Below, in pieces: positions 33,933 to 46,718 of a stretch of DNA of 64,000 nucleotides. Position 1 is the first letter of the stretch; every line of letters begins with the position of its first letter. A program made the position numbers and the translations under genes. The notes beneath the pieces are model-generated. The model worked only from the letters and a program-made list of their open reading frames with translations. It made no database searches and had not been told where the DNA came from. The DNA is from Massospora cicadina (Eukaryota > Entomophthoromycota > Entomophthoromycetes > Entomophthorales > Entomophthoraceae), in the NCBI GenBank assembly GCA_022478985.1, contig JAKSZP010000009.1:248001-312000 (forward strand). The letters are read 5' to 3'.

Positions 33933-34726
33933 TGGGATCCACCGACGGATGCCACAAATAATTTATTAAAGTGAGAACTTTAATTTTTAATGCAATTAAT
34001 AGATAATGCTTTGTTAAAGTTTTCATGTTTTTTATTGTTAAGCAGGGCTAAAACCAAAGTTGGTCCTTTTCTCGATACTAGTTTTTCCTATTTAAACTAG
34101 TTTGGATTTTGAGACCATGGGTATTTGAGGCAAAAGTATACAAAGCTGAGTTATCTAAATTAGGAAATATGGGCTTTCAGCCTATCAAATCAAAGATAAA
34201 TTTTTTTGAGGCAAAACTGACCTATGTGGTAAAAATTTGATGAATTGTATTTAATCACCAGCGAGTAAAATCTTCTCACCTTGGTGGTGGTCAGACTTGT
34301 GTGGTAATGATTAATTAATTTGCACCCAATCATCGTCAAGTAAAATCTTTGCACCTTGGAGGTGGTCAGATTTGTGTGGTAATGATTTGTTAATTTTTAC
34401 CCTATCACGTCAGGTAAAATCTTTGCACCTCAGAGGAGGTCAGATTCATGTAGTAACAAACACCTCAAATTCAGCTGAGAAGTCAGAGAATTCCTATTAT
34501 CAGTTCTTACCTTATTACGCCAATTTTGGTTATAATCCTTATTTTTCTGATAGTCAGGATTCCACTGAGAATCCACCAAAGTCTTATCGCCATTGGTACT
34601 CATATCATTGATTACCACAATATTATTTAAAGATTGGGCAGGAGATGGACCAATCATTGTAGCAGATTTGGGAGCACTCATACCTCCAACATTCTTTCTC
34701 CTAAGTCAAGAAGGTGAATTCTGACA
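33933..34726 (-). repeat. 5' LTR of Y- (794 bp)
   Basis: The minus-strand sequence starts TGTCAGAATTCACC and ends GGTGGATCCCA. It has three ~70-bp internal units (about 34253-34465) against two in the 3' LTR; the 69-bp length difference between the LTRs equals one unit. Confidence 0.85.
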
Positions 34727-34731
34727 CATAT

Positions 34732-35284
34732 CATTAAGGGCCCACAACATCAATGGACACTGTGTGCCATGTAAACCAATGCTTCAATAACTGATAGGAT
34801 GTCTTCTTAAGGAATGGTTTTTCAATTTGAAATTGGTGGCAATAAGAAATCATTCAAGCACGTCAAAGTGCATACTCTCCCAATAATAGCATGGTCATAA
34901 AAACTCTAATGTTTTGCGTAACCCTCTGTGAACTACTGCCTTATGCGCGCTCAAAATAATGGCTGGTTAGTGGAGGGTTTCAAGATAATTAGTTTATCAT
35001 CACCAATACTCTTGTGTAACCCACCATTTTTCCAGACTGAATTGACCATCACTTCGTCTAGCGCCTGATTAACTTGAGGTGGTTTGTCCGCATATCTACC
35101 ACTGACTATTTTTTCATACAGAAATTCGCCCAGATATGCCATTAACGCTATCATCAGTAGCCAAGATAAGCAGTCAGCATTTTGATGCTTTGCAGCAGGA
35201 CGGTGAATTGCTTTAAAATGTAGGCTTGAAGCTTGAGGACCCATCTAGTAAGGCGTCACTCTGGCTTATGAAGATTCTTTAGCC
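34732..35284 (-). pseudogene. M RNase H end and integrase zinc-binding part
   Basis: Read on the minus strand from 35284: the end of RNase H/tether (LTRWVLKLQAY then AIHRPAAKHQNADCLSW near 35170), a linker, and the integrase N-terminal zinc-binding region (HKAVVHRGLRKTLEF near 34930), ending at VVGP just before the Y- insertion at 34731. The catalytic core continues at 14216. Stops and shifts are present. This fragment links the RNase H block on the far side of the solo LTR to the integrase. Confidence 0.8.
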
Positions 35285-35289
35285 AATGC

Positions 35290-36183
35290 TGTCAGGGTAG
35301 TGTCTATAATTCTTCATTTCTCAGAAAGGTGGTGCAGGGTGCACAGCCCTAACGCCAGGAAAATAGTCGTCAGTACTAAGGTGAGCATAGCCTCTCAGAG
35401 GGTGCTGGAGCTAAAGTAACAAAAGGCGAGGATGTTTTTCCAGTATAACTTAATAAATATTAAAAAACAATAAGACTTGGGTGGACCCCAAAGTGGAGTC
35501 CATATCCAAGCGGTGATCTGGGCTGGAGTGAAAGGGTACTTCAGTCTGAAGAGGATCATGGCAGCCCAGCGGTGCACCAGATGCAAGAGTTAAATTTTTG
35601 CAAATCAAACAGCTAACGTTGCGAAAGACCTCTTTGAAGAGGTCCATGCACAAGTTCACCCAAGGTAACATAAAAAACGTAAACTAAAGAGGGGTTTTTA
35701 TTAAAGAGGAACTTGACCAACCAGGAAGGTTGGTCTTGAAGAATCATATTTATACAATTTTAGGGGAATCATAAATTGGTGGAAGTATTTCTAAGCCCAG
35801 GTGCACCAATGAGCGCACGCTTCCATTGGGCAGGGTACTATAGCTAGTAATAGACTGAACTCAAGTTATCAATGGAAGGCAAGGAAAACCCAAGTTGGAA
35901 ATTTCGAAAATTGAATGGTTTCACAAACCCCAATTTCCTAACAACCAAACTAAACTGACATGGATAATAAGGTAACTAGTACTTATTAACGCTAATGCTG
36001 TAACATGGGGCTGGGAGTCACGCACTTCAACTGGATTAACCTGGGCATATCTGGCCTGCACCCAGCGTTGGTCCAAGGTGTGCTTTAGATCAGGGAGGTC
36101 CTGCAGCTTGAACTTTTGGGCCTCCTGACGCCCAGCCTTGTCTTGGCTGTTGGTTCCCTCAATTAAGTCATGTAAATATGATA
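35290..36183 (-). repeat. Solo LTR inserted in M RNase H
   Basis: The M RNase H reading frame breaks between TDHASLH (about 36190) and WLKNLHKPE-like sequence (35281). The 894 bp between are flanked by AATGC at 35285-35289 and 36184-36188. On the plus strand the insert starts TGTCAGGG and ends GATA; the minus-strand TG terminus has become TA. It has no coding or second LTR, so it is best read as a solo LTR left by LTR-LTR recombination. I saw no other copy of this LTR in the window. Confidence 0.7.
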
Positions 36184-36188
36184 AATGC

Positions 36189-37720
36189 AATGATGCATGA
36201 TCAGTCATAACCTTGAATTTTACTCTATTAAGGTATACTTGGAACTGCTTATATGCATAGAGCACAGCTAAGAACTCCCGCTCCGTCACAGTGCAATTCT
36301 TATCATGGCAATTTAGACTCTGGCTGCAATAAGTGACATGGTATTCCATCCCGTCATCATCCAGTTGAGACAATACTGCTCCCACATCAGAAAGAGAGTC
36401 ATCTGTCTGAATGATAATACTATTTCTTTTTGTTAGGATATCGCAACACTGGGGTGCTAACCAACACTGTCCAGATAATATCACTGGCACTTTGCCGCTG
36501 TTCCGTCCATTCAAAAGCAGCATCTTTACATAGGAGCTCAAAGAAAGGGGCTCCTATGCAGCTGAAGTTGGGGATGAACAGTCTACAATACCTAATTATG
36601 CCTAAAAACACTTGTATATTCTGCTTGGTAATTGGTTGGGTCATTTCCTTGGATGCTTCTATCTTGGCTGGTTGTGGTCTGAGTCCCAAGCATCTACCAC
36701 AAACCCAAGGTGCTCTAATTGATCATTAAAGAAGTGGCACTTTCTGGGGCTTGATATTGATGTTGGTTGCTACGATTCAGTGGAATACCTCTTCTAAAAC
36801 ATTGAGGTGCTCCAAGAATGTCCACTAAAAGATGTTAATGTCATAAATGTACACCAGGATACATGACAGCTTGAGTTCACATAGAATAGTGCCCATAGCT
36901 CTCTGGAACGTAGCTGGGGCATTACACAGCCTCTGAGGCATATGGGTGGGCTGAAATAACCCTTGTAGGTTATCATAGCACACATTTCTTGTTCTGCCGC
37001 AAGTAACTCAATCTACCGTTACCTCAAAATGAGGTCCATAGCTGAGAAATAGCGAGCACCACACATCTGGTCCAAAGCATTATCAATACGTGGCAGCAGA
37101 TACAAGTATTTTTTGGTGACAAAGTTCATCTTTCAGTAGTCAATTACTACCCAGTTTGTGCAGTCCTTCTTTTAACAATCAATACAGGCGAAGCCTAGGG
37201 AATCTTAAATAAGTTTACGCATACCCTGCTCCAGCAACTTCCTTAATTCATATGAAACTACCTCTTCTTCAACCTGTAAATGACGGATTGGCCAAGAACA
37301 AATGGGAGGATATCCCTGTGTCCACCCAATGGATGACGCTACAAGCACATCCCAAGTCATGATCATTAGCCGCGTAGATGTCTCAATACTTTTTGAATAA
37401 AGCCATGGCCCAATTCTTCTGCTCTTCTGATAGTCCTGTTAAATTTTCATGTGGAACTACCATCCTTACGCTGGGCTGCAGTTTGATGGGTAGACCAATT
37501 CATCCTGTGACTCGAATTTATGAAACTGAAGGACCTCCTCAATAGGGGTAAAGTGTAGGTACGCCACTATTTGATGTTGGTGGACCTGCAATAGTTCTTT
37601 TTGTAGGTTTGCTAGTAAGACCTTGATCTCTCTGTGTCCGGGTAGTATAATTCCTGGAGCCACATGGGGCTCAAGCTGTGAATGCTGATAAGGCCCAATA
37701 ACCTCCTCATAAAGACACAT
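36189..37720 (-). pseudogene. M reverse transcriptase and RNase H
   Basis: On the minus strand: RT begins after the linker with YELRKLLEQGM near 37230, KKYLYLLPRIDNALDQM near 37085, ARYFSAMDL near 37050, then LSCILVYIYDINIF near 36850, where the catalytic block YxDD has become YIYD. The thumb follows (QVFLGIIRYCRLFIPNFS near 36590), then RNase H: IIIQTDDSLSDVGAVLSQL near 36400, HDKNCTVTEREFLAVLYAY near 36290 and VMTDHASLH near 36200. The segment 37466-37720 is the linker between protease and RT. Stops are scattered. RT plus RNase H would copy element RNA into DNA; this copy lacks a catalytic Asp. Confidence 0.8.
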
Positions 37721-37726
37721 TGGTAT

Positions 37727-39730
37727 TTACACCTCTAACTCGATGCTTACTATTACTTGGTGGCCGGAGGATTGATATAGACCCAAAGGCTCTGAGGGGA
37801 AGACCTTGATATTCATATATTTTTTGGGGAGGGCCCAGGTCCTCTTTTTCATTTTATGGTAAAAAACCAGGATTACATCATTATAAGCAAGATTAATATG
37901 TTTCATATGCACAGGATCCTTAGGCACTCCACTGGAGGTAAATCAAATCAGGATCTGATGCCCCAAAATTTCAAAGGTCCCCTCCATCATATTGATGACA
38001 CTAATGAAGTGTTGCATAAAAGCGGTTCCAATCAACAGGTCATAATTATTGTTTGTTAAGCACTATCACCGGAGCTACAATGGCAATTGACCCTAACCTC
38101 AAGGGCAGCGCACTTTATGCTCCTTCTGAGACTATGCTTTCAGCTCCAGTGGTCCCATACACCATATGATGTTCTACATTGAGTTCTAACATCAACTTTG
38201 CCACCAACTTAGTGGAAACTATGTTGACTGGGGCGCGCGTATCTATTATAGCACAGACTCGATTTTTTTCCAAAAAATGTCACAGTATGTACATTCAGAA
38301 TAGGAAGAATTTTGACTGTTTTATAAGTGGACATTTAGAGTATCTCTCTTTCTGAGGAATCGAATAACCCCTCGCCAACTAAGGGTATTCTCTAATAATA
38401 GCGTCCACTGGAAGGGCGACATTTACTCCTTTCGGGGAAGGCACATCCAAGGAGGGTTCAGGCTTGTCTAGCAAAATTTGTTCAAAAACCTGGCAAGCAT
38501 AAGACTTTAGTTGTTCCTGGGGTCCTCCTTTCGCCGTGGCCTTTATTTGCACCCATGTCATACATTTAACACTCCAGTCAGCTTCTGGTATAAGAACTCA
38601 TCGTCATTCTGAGGGGCTATGGCTGGATATACTTCTTCAGGTTCAGGTGGGACAGTTTGGGGTTATAATGGCAGAGGTAGTGGGCTTCATCTCTACTCCA
38701 CTCCATCTTTTCCCTGGTCATACTGATCCACTGGACATAATGGATTTGAAATTAGGGAAGTTTGTTGCAATGTGCCCAGAGCGTCTGCAATCAAAGCATT
38801 TTACCCTATAGGTTCCATGTCCTTAGTTGTCATAAGATGGCCCAGGCTGATAGTTTGACAGTTGGTATTCAGTGTAAGCAGGCCCAGGTAGAAGTTGGGC
38901 TGCTTTGTGTACTCAGTCGAGTACAATGTGCATAATTGTAATAAGGCCAGGATTATTGGGCAGAATAAAAACAGGGTTGGATGATTCACCCAAATAAAAA
39001 GGCTACTGACAGCTGCTGAGGATTTCTGATCCATATTTGGAAAGTAATGGTGACGGGTAGTTGTTGCAGAATTTGAACAATCTTAAGCTGGGGTACATCG
39101 TCCTGAAAAACCAAAGCCATGGCGTTGTAAAATTTGCATTATGGCTTCACCGCAAAGGACATTAAAATCCCCACATCAGTTTTAAACAGAGGCCCTGCCC
39201 CAATTAACACATGCGTTTCTGTCATAAATTGGTCAGTGAACTTAGCACTGGTCTCATTATGATAAAACCATTGGTCAAAAACTCAGCCTTCTGCTGAGAC
39301 ATCTTTGCATTGCCCCCAAACAAACTCAGCATGGTCTCCTTCACCTTTTGGTATGTAGCGGAGCTTTTTAGAAGATAGCAGGTGACTTGGTTGGTGCCCT
39401 TAACATCCAGGGAGGATATCAGTAAGTTAGCCTTGTGCCAATCTGATGCTCCTTCACCACAAATCAAATAATTTGAAGTACTTTGGATGTTTCTGCCACA
39501 GTTAAAGTTAGGCAGCTTATTGATGCAGACCTCCTCCTCCCACTCATAACTGCAAGCCTTTGGAGCATATGGAGAAGTTGGTCAAGGCCCATAGTCAGAA
39601 TCTCTGCGAGGAGCTAGATTGGTAAGACCAGCGGCGCACAGCCTGTCTGCTGCTTTAGGGGTAGCCTGGGTCTCTTTGGTGGGAAGTATGGCCATCACCT
39701 GGGGGAATTAGTTTGTTGGAAAATATCATC
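37727..39730 (-). pseudogene. M gag C-terminal part and protease
   Basis: Capsid-like gag is at 39467-39222 (WHKANLLISSLDVKGTNQV). The zinc knuckle near 38800-38755 reads CFDCRRSGHIATN, with Asn at the fourth ligand position. Protease at about 38260-38000 has IIDTRAPVNIVSTKLV, where the active-site Gly of DTG is Arg, followed by the NNNYDLLIGTAFM-like block near 38050. A post-protease segment (37927-37727) leads to the linker. The gag start is on the other side of element G, at 46273-46718. Confidence 0.75.
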
Positions 39731-39735
39731 CCCTG

Positions 39736-40439
39736 TATCAGAAATTACCCTCCAGGCTGCAAGGTAAGAATGTTAAGGGCAAACAGGGGAAAATCAGAGA
39801 AACATTGAACATTTAGCTGTTTCCGATAATACAACAATCATTTTTATTAATAAAACGATTTCACCGGCCAAAAGACCATGCCCAACTCTCAGTGGAACCC
39901 AATAAAATTGGGGCCCTAAGTTTCCTACTAAAACTCAGAATAATCCTATGAGTTTGGGGGGTCAGAGCATCCCGAGCTCTTAGCTGAATTCCATTTTTAT
40001 TGCAGAGGTCACACCGCGGCGACCAGTTTTAGGGTCAAAGGGGGGATTAATGGAGTGAGATTCTTTACCTCTCAGTGATTGGGTGAAATTGATGAAAGCC
40101 TTACCTCATGGATCAAAATTCCCTATTGTCAGCCCTTTTCAGCCGTTTCCTAAACTAACGCGAGTTTGAAATGACCTGATAGGTCCTTCTCACATATTTC
40201 CTAATTTGGAATGTGCTAAGCAATTCAAACCTCAAAGTCTAACATGCTAAATATTAATTATCGATGAAAAAACAGGGAACTTTCCTGAACCCCGCGGCTA
40301 GCAATAAATACACAAAAAAGCTCAAATTCCTAAGTTTTACTATTTATTTAACCTTTTTATTTTAAGTGGTTTTATCCCTCAGTTGTTGGATTTTTAGGCT
40401 TATAAGCATTGGTGAGCTAAAATCTCCAAAAGTCCAACA
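39736..40439 (+). repeat. 5' LTR of G
   Basis: 704 bp, starting TATCAGAAATT (the right LTR starts TGTCAGACATT, so the first G is mutated here) and ending AAGTCCAACA. Confidence 0.9.
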
Positions 40440-40479
40440 AGTGGTGGTCACTACATGGGGTGCCAGTATACCACCAAAC

Positions 40480-42100
40480 TCCTTAAAAAATGACAATAAC
40501 TCTGAACTAAGGCTGACTGCCTTGGAGCAGCAACTAGCCAGTGCTTTGTCTCGCCTCAAAGGCTTGAGCAGCCCTCATCACCAGGCTCTTATGGGGCCTC
40601 TCCTCTCATTTACAAACCCCTTTTAGGGATAAGTTCACCCTGGGTGAGAGAAGTGTTTCTGTTTTCCTCTTTATGTATGAGATTGCTATGGAAGGGGCAA
40701 TGGATCATCTCAAAATCAAGCACCTCCTTCCTTGCTTAAGTCGTGGCACCCAAGAGATCATGGTTCCACACATGGCTACCCTTAGCACCTGGGCGGAGGT
40801 GAAGCAAGCCCTAACTGAAGAATTTGGCTCATTACGAAGTTTGAAAAGGCAGAAACAGGCCTTCATGCGCCTTAGCCTATCACATGGTGAATCAATCGCC
40901 TCCTTTGTTGAACGCTTTTACATGAAAGCGCAACCCCTAATGCTTGCTAAAATGCTACCTCTAGATGATGCTATTGCAGCTATCTTGGCTGGCTTGGTGG
41001 CCTATCCTGCATTATCCATGTATCTCACTTCCATAAAGCGCACTTTCAAAAATGTACACGATATAAAGGAGGCCTTGTTAGAGGTGGTGGAGATATATGA
41101 GCTTGATCCTACACAAAGAGCGATGAGTCAAGCTTCCCCACCCACCCAATGTTGCATCTACTATGGCTGTCTCTCTTTGGAAACCTGACCCTGCGGAGTT
41201 GCCAATGGTTAAAGCTGTGACAGGGCAGTGCTCCTCATTGGTTCCAGCTCAACAAACCCCGTTGGTGAAAGTAGATGCCCCATTTGCTGGCCCATCTTTA
41301 TTTTTAAAGCCTACATTTAAGTCTAAACCCTTTCCTTGGGTTCCACTTGCCCCTTACTAACAATGGTCAAATGGCAAGGTCAAAGCAAAACCTCCTGGTG
41401 CACCAAAGCACCCAGCCACTGCTCGGCCTAAGGCTGTTGAATTTGAAGCATCCAATTCCATGGCATGCCCTTTTCATCCTCTTGTTCAAAAGCGCAGCTG
41501 GCAGCTAGCTATCACTTTGCCTGGCTCCCCTCCGTTGGCAGAGCAGTTTCCCAAAGTGCCTGAAGCGTCACATTCACATAAGGCGCTACCTTTATCCCCA
41601 CCGGCCTCACCTTTAGTTTTACCTCGCACTAAACCTATAACCATGGGGCAACCGAATCTATTCCTCCTAAGGCTCAAGTTAAAGCTGTTGCCAATCCCAT
41701 ACCTCCACCTAAGAAGGGAAGCGTTGACCTCCCACACCCCCTATGGACTCTCTACCTGTATTGAGAATTACTCTGATGACGAGACTGAGGGGTTGTGAAG
41801 ATAACGGTCACTATGTCTTAGGAGCCTCAGGGGAAGTGGAGGTACCTGATCACTTAAAACCAGAGCGAGTGGATTGGGCTAAAGTATGCAGCCGCACCTA
41901 TCTTTATCAGGTATTGAGAGGCCTGAGGTTATTGATACCGCCAGTGACGCGGATCAGCTTGTTGCATCAATGCTTCGGCTCCCTCAGAGAGTGTACACGT
42001 TGCAAACTATCCAGGAGAAATATCCTGAGACTGCCAACTGCCTCGCCTCCACGCTAGATCTCAAGGAGGTTCTTGCTCTTCCCCCAATCTGGGTGGAACT
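40480..42100 (+). pseudogene. G gag
   Basis: The N-terminal helix LRLTALEQQLASALSRLKG (about 40507-40565) matches the start of Y- gag; the initiator ATG is not preserved. The capsid region is open at 40673-41188, with MEGAMDHLKIKHLLPCL, TWAEVKQALTEEFGSL and QKQAFMRLSLSHGESIASF, typical retrotransposon gag helices. A proline-rich linker follows (41260-41760). I see no zinc knuckle. Stops near 40624, 41186 and 41358 break the frame. Gag would assemble the cytoplasmic particle. Confidence 0.8.
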
Positions 42101-45100
42101 TTAACTAAAGTAGAAGTTGTTGTTAAGGGAGTGCGGTTTAAGGCTATTCTTGACACTGGGTCTCCTGTGAATGTTGTGTCTTCAAGTCTTATGAAAAAAT
42201 TAAGTTGGCTCCTGACCTTGACTATACTCAAGAGTTTGGAACGGCAGGGCCAACCAATACCCGCGCCATTGGGGCTTACTCATCTATACCTAACCAATTT
42301 GGGAAACTTCTCTCTCAGTCCTTAGCGGTAGCCTTACCAACAATACATATGACATGCTTATTGGTACCTAGTTCATACTTGAGTATGAGGGGATCATCAA
42401 TCTGAAAAAGGGCTATCTCTCCTGCTTAACTATGAGGTACCTCTGATTATAGCCAATGAAGAGCCCAATAAAAAGATTTCACCTGTACTGTTGAGTTTCA
42501 CTCTTCTGCCTTATCCCTAAACTACACAACAGCAGGACGTAATACCAAGATGTTGCCCCATCAGTGGACGTCCTCGAGGGTATCCCTTTCTATGCTACAG
42601 AAGAGGTAGTAATTAAAGATGGGTGAACAGAAGGTGCTAGACACCAAGGTTACTATGCAAATCCCCCGCAACTTCTTATTGCACCTAACAAGCATTGATG
42701 GAGTTAGCCCCTTAGAGCCTAGAGTTCTGCTGGGCGTGTTAGATCCTGCTTATCATTGCCCCATTAACCTCCTACTTGGAAACCTTACCAAGAAGGGTAT
42801 GGTGGTGAAAATGCACCAGGAGATCGGAAGAGGCTTGTTGCTTCCCTTGAGGACATAAACCAGGTCCACTGTATTGGGTCTATGGCAGATTTGGGCTTAC
42901 CTGCCGACCAGTCAATATGTACATTGCTCACTGTTCATATCTCGGAGGACTTAACTCCGTGGAGCTTACTAAGGTTCATTCTTTACTGGAGTCCTACAGC
43001 GATATCTTCTCCAAGTCTGATAATGACTATGGACATATGAAAGGTTGGATGCACACCATTGACATTGGAGATGCTCATCCTATCCGCTCTTTACCTACTG
43101 CAAGTCAAAAGTTGAAGAGATACAGATGCGAATGGAGCTCAAACAGCTGCTTAATGCTGGGTTGCTAGAGCCATCCCAAAGCCCTTGGATTACTCCTGTT
43201 AATAAAGAAGAAAAATGGGGGTCATCAGGTGGTTATGGACTACCGTAAGCTGAACAACCTCACAAAAAACAGTTTCCTTATTCCCTTCATTGATGATGCG
43301 CTAGCCCAACTCTCTGGGTCTAAATTCTTCTCCGCCATGGACTTGGCTAGCGGGTACTGGCAGATGGACCTTTCTCCACAGGATCAGAAGTGCGCCCTTA
43401 TCTGCAGCGAGAGCTTATTTCAACCTACTTGGCTACCTCAAGGTTTGTGCAACGCACCCGCCACTTTTCAGCGGGCCATGAATCACATCCTCCAGGACCT
43501 CAGGCTGAGTTGTGTCATTGTTTACTTAGATGACACTACAGTCTTCTCGAAAACTTTTAATGAGCATCTCGCGCACCTAAAAGAGGTGTTTTAACGCTTG
43601 CGGGCAACCAACCTCAAACTAAAGCCCTCCAAGTGTACTTTCTTCCAGAAAAAGTTGGACTTCCTCGGACATGCCATCCCCCAGGATGGGATACAACCTC
43701 TATAAGACAAGGTTGAAGCAATATCTAAGATGCCCCCTCCTACAACTCTTTGGGACATACAAGTCTTTTGGGCATGATGGGGTACCACCATCAATTCACC
43801 CCTAAATTCGCCCAACTCAGTGAGCCCCTTGTCCGTCTCCTGGCTAAAAACACCCCTTTCCATTGGGTGCTGAACAAAAGCTGCATTTGAGATCATGAAG
43901 GCGTTATTACAAAAAGGCCAAAACTCCATCACCCTGACTATGGCAAGCCCTTCATGTTAACCACGGATGCTTCTGATTACGCCGTTGGAGCTATCTTAGC
44001 TCAACTGGACAAAAATGGGGTTGATCATCCTGTGTCATATTTTAGCAAAATGCTTTAAGAAGCTGAGCGCAATTATAGCGTCACTGAGAAGGAGTGATTA
44101 GCTGTCTTGCTTGCTGTTAAGCAATACCGCCCTTTCCTTTATGGCACTTCTTTCAATTAATCACCGAACACGCCTCTCTAAAGTGGCTGTAGAATATAAA
44201 GGATCCCACTGGACGGTTGTCTCGCTGGGCTCTTAAGCTCCAGCATTATGATATGACTATTGAGCATTGTGCCGGGACATGCCATATGAATGTTGATGGT
44301 TTAACGCATTTGCCTGTTCTTCACCTTGACAATAGTGAAGCTGAGAGGTTGCATGACCTCCTAATGACTCCTTGGGCGTGGGATGATGAAGATGAGCCTG
44401 TACAAAAGATGTTAGCTCGGCACTCTCGCAATACCAAGGTGGAGAGTGGGAAGTTGTACAAGCAAATGGGGGCCAAATGGTTGCCCTATTTCCGGCCATC
44501 TGAGCGCGTACCTGCAATTATGGAGTCTCATACTCTTATGGGCCATGGCAGAGTCAGGAAACCTGTGAGTTGGTTAAAGAGCGGTATTATTGGGAGGGCA
44601 TCATGGAAACCATAATGGAAGTCTTGGAAGCCTGCCTGACCTGCAAAAAACAATCCCGCTTCAAATCCCGTTATCAGTACCAACCTATAACGCCACATCA
44701 CCCTTTCCACACCATTAGCTTAGATGTGGTAGGTCCTCTCCCTCAGACTACCAGGGGTAATCGTTATATCTTGGTTGGTATAGATAATTTTACTAAATGG
44801 GTTGAAGCTGTGGCTCTCCCCGCTCAGACTGCCAAAGCCACGGCTAACTTTTTACATCAATACATCTTCACGCGACATTGTTGTCCCCAAGTCCTCCTTT
44901 GTGATAACAGAAAGAACTTCACTTCCAGGGTGGTAAAGATTCTTGCCACTTCCATGGGGACGCAACAACTTTTCTCTGCTCCTTACAATCCATCCACCAA
45001 TGGGGCTGTAGAAAGAGCTAATGGGACCTTGGTCTCTATATTTCAGAAGATAGACTGTTCAGACCCTCTTCACTGGGATCTCTACTTGCCCAGTGCGCTC

Positions 45101-45530
45101 ATGGCCTATCGCATTAGCCATCATCATATACTTAAAATGTCCCCTTTCTGAGTGTTATATGGGCTAGAACCTGGGGTACCAGCGTTATTAGCTAAAGATG
45201 TCTTCTCTGATAAGACTAATTCTAAACAAGCCATTAGAAAGTTGGCCCAGCACATCATCCAAATACAGTCTGAAGCTATGACTAATTTAGCAGACTGTTA
45301 CCAAAGAAGGCCAAGCCGCAAATGAGCTCCAGGCCCCTCTTCCCTCATTTCAGGAATCTGACTTGGTCCTCTATTACCACAACCAAATCACTCCAAGAAG
45401 TGAAAAGCTTGACTCTATTTGGGAAGGGCCCTTTTCAGTCACCTACAAGCGAAGAGATGAATATTCTATCAAATCCCTTGCTTCTGGAATAACCATAAAC
45501 TGAGTTCACAGGCGCTTCCTTCAGCCCTAT
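42101..45530 (+). pseudogene. G pol: protease, RT, RNase H, integrase
   Basis: Protease: VRFKAILDTGSPVNVVSSSL at 42131-42190 with DTG intact, then GTAGPTNTRAIGAYSS near 42240. RT is open at 43229-43594: VMDYRKLNNLTK, FFSAMDLASGYWQMDLSPQ, LPQGLCNAPATFQRAMNHIL and the intact catalytic VYLDDTTVFS near 43530. RNase H: FMLTTDASDYAVGAILAQLD near 43955. Integrase (44570-45151): SLDVVGPL, LLCDNRKNF and GAVERANG hold the D-D-E triad, although the Gly after the second Asp is Arg. The C-terminal GPY/F-like module IWEGPFSVTYKR is near 45420. Stops near 42403, 43166, 43592, 44057, 44096 and 45150 inactivate it. It is the best preserved pol here. Confidence 0.9.
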
Positions 45531-45558
45531 TCTCCACCCAACATTCTTGAGGGGGCGA

Positions 45559-46267
45559 TGTCAGACATTTGATTTCCAGGCTGCAAAGTAAGAATGTTGG
45601 GAAGCAAACAGGGGGAAATCAGAGAAACATCGGACATTTAGCCATTTCTGATAATACAACAATCAATTTTATTAATATTAACGATTCCACCAGCCAAAAG
45701 ACCCTGGCCAACTCTTGGTGGAACCCAATAAATTGGGGCCTTAAGTTTGCTACCAAAACTCAGAATAATCCTATGAGTTTGGGGGGTCAGAGCATCCCGA
45801 GCTCTCAGCTGAATTCCATTTTTATTGCAGAGGTCGCACCACGGCAACCAGTTTTTTTAGGGTCAAAGGGGGATCAATAGAGTGAGATTCTTTACCCTCC
45901 CATTGATTGATTGTTATTGATAAAGCCTTACCTCATGGAGCCAAATTCCCTATTGTCAGCCCTTTTTGGCCGTTTCCTAAACTAACGCGAGTTTGAAATG
46001 ACCTGATAGGTCCTTCTCGCATATTTCCTAATTTGGAATGTGCTAAGCAATTCAAACCTTGAACTCTAACATGCTAAATATGAATCATCGATGAAAAAAT
46101 AGGGATCTTTCCTGAACCCCTCGAGACTTTAATAAATACACAAAAAAGCTCAAATTCCTAAGTTTTACTATTTATTTAACCTTTTTATATTAAATTGGTT
46201 TTCTCCCTCAATTTTGGATTTTTAGGCTTATAAGCACCAGCGAGCTAAAAATCTCCAAAGTCCAACA
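45559..46267 (+). repeat. 3' LTR of G
   Basis: 709 bp, TGTCAGACATT to AAGTCCAACA, aligned throughout with the left LTR. Confidence 0.9.
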
Positions 46268-46272
46268 CCCTG

Positions 46273-46718
46273 AGCTGCCATCTTGGGTGTAGTAGTTCAT
46301 GCTTCCCACATGTTTGGCGAAAAGCTCCTCAGCTTGGTATCTGACCCCATATTCACCATAATATGATTCTTCCCGTGAGGCCCCTTGTTGTCCTTCCACT
46401 TCCCAATGAGGGTGCTGAAGGTATGAGGTGCTTTTCAACTTCCGCTCTGCAAAGTGCAGCCATTCAATAGTGTCATATAGGCGATTGGCAAGTTGCCTGT
46501 TTAGTTGTCCAAGTAAATGCAGTTGGCTGAACGCGTTTTTGGGTTAGTCCATTACGTTGCTAAGCTCCTGAAGAATCACATCTTGCTGCTTGAGCATCGC
46601 GTCCAGCACAAGTTTAATTTATGCATATCTGGCTAGCGTGGCAAGCCAAGAAGGTTCCCCATCAGTTCAAGCCCAATGTGACATGTCCAGCAACTGGATA
46701 ATTTTTGTAGTTGTTTAA
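46273..46718 (-). pseudogene. M gag N-terminal part
   Basis: Between the M primer site and the G insertion the minus strand holds decayed gag-type sequence with frames such as GASREESYYGEYGVRYQAEE (about 46300-46370). It continues at 39730 on the far side of G. No conserved motif can be named; assignment rests on position and frame. Confidence 0.6.

Larger units (their letters stand above)
14217..34726 (-). mobile_element. Ty3/gypsy element Y-, minus strand, incomplete
   Basis: Y- interrupts the M integrase with duplications CATGT (14212-14216) and CATAT (34727-34731). Its 3' LTR is 14217-14941 and its 5' LTR 33933-34726. Internal sequence remains at 31862-33932 (primer site, short gag, protease, start of RT) and at 14942-14982 (polypurine tract CTTGAGGGGGGCAA on the minus strand). 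The expected rest of RT, RNase H and integrase is missing; in that place are element Y2 and the foreign segment 30044-31861. Confidence 0.8.
39736..46267 (+). mobile_element. Ty3/gypsy element G, full length
   Basis: A complete 6.5-kb plus-strand element with LTRs 39736-40439 and 45559-46267, inserted in M gag with duplications CCCTG (39731-39735, 46268-46272). Primer site 40442-40460; polypurine tract CTTGAGGGGGCGA at 45546-45558. The LTRs differ at very roughly one base in ten, so it is not recent, yet it must be younger than M. Gene order gag, protease, RT, RNase H, integrase is kept. Confidence 0.9.
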
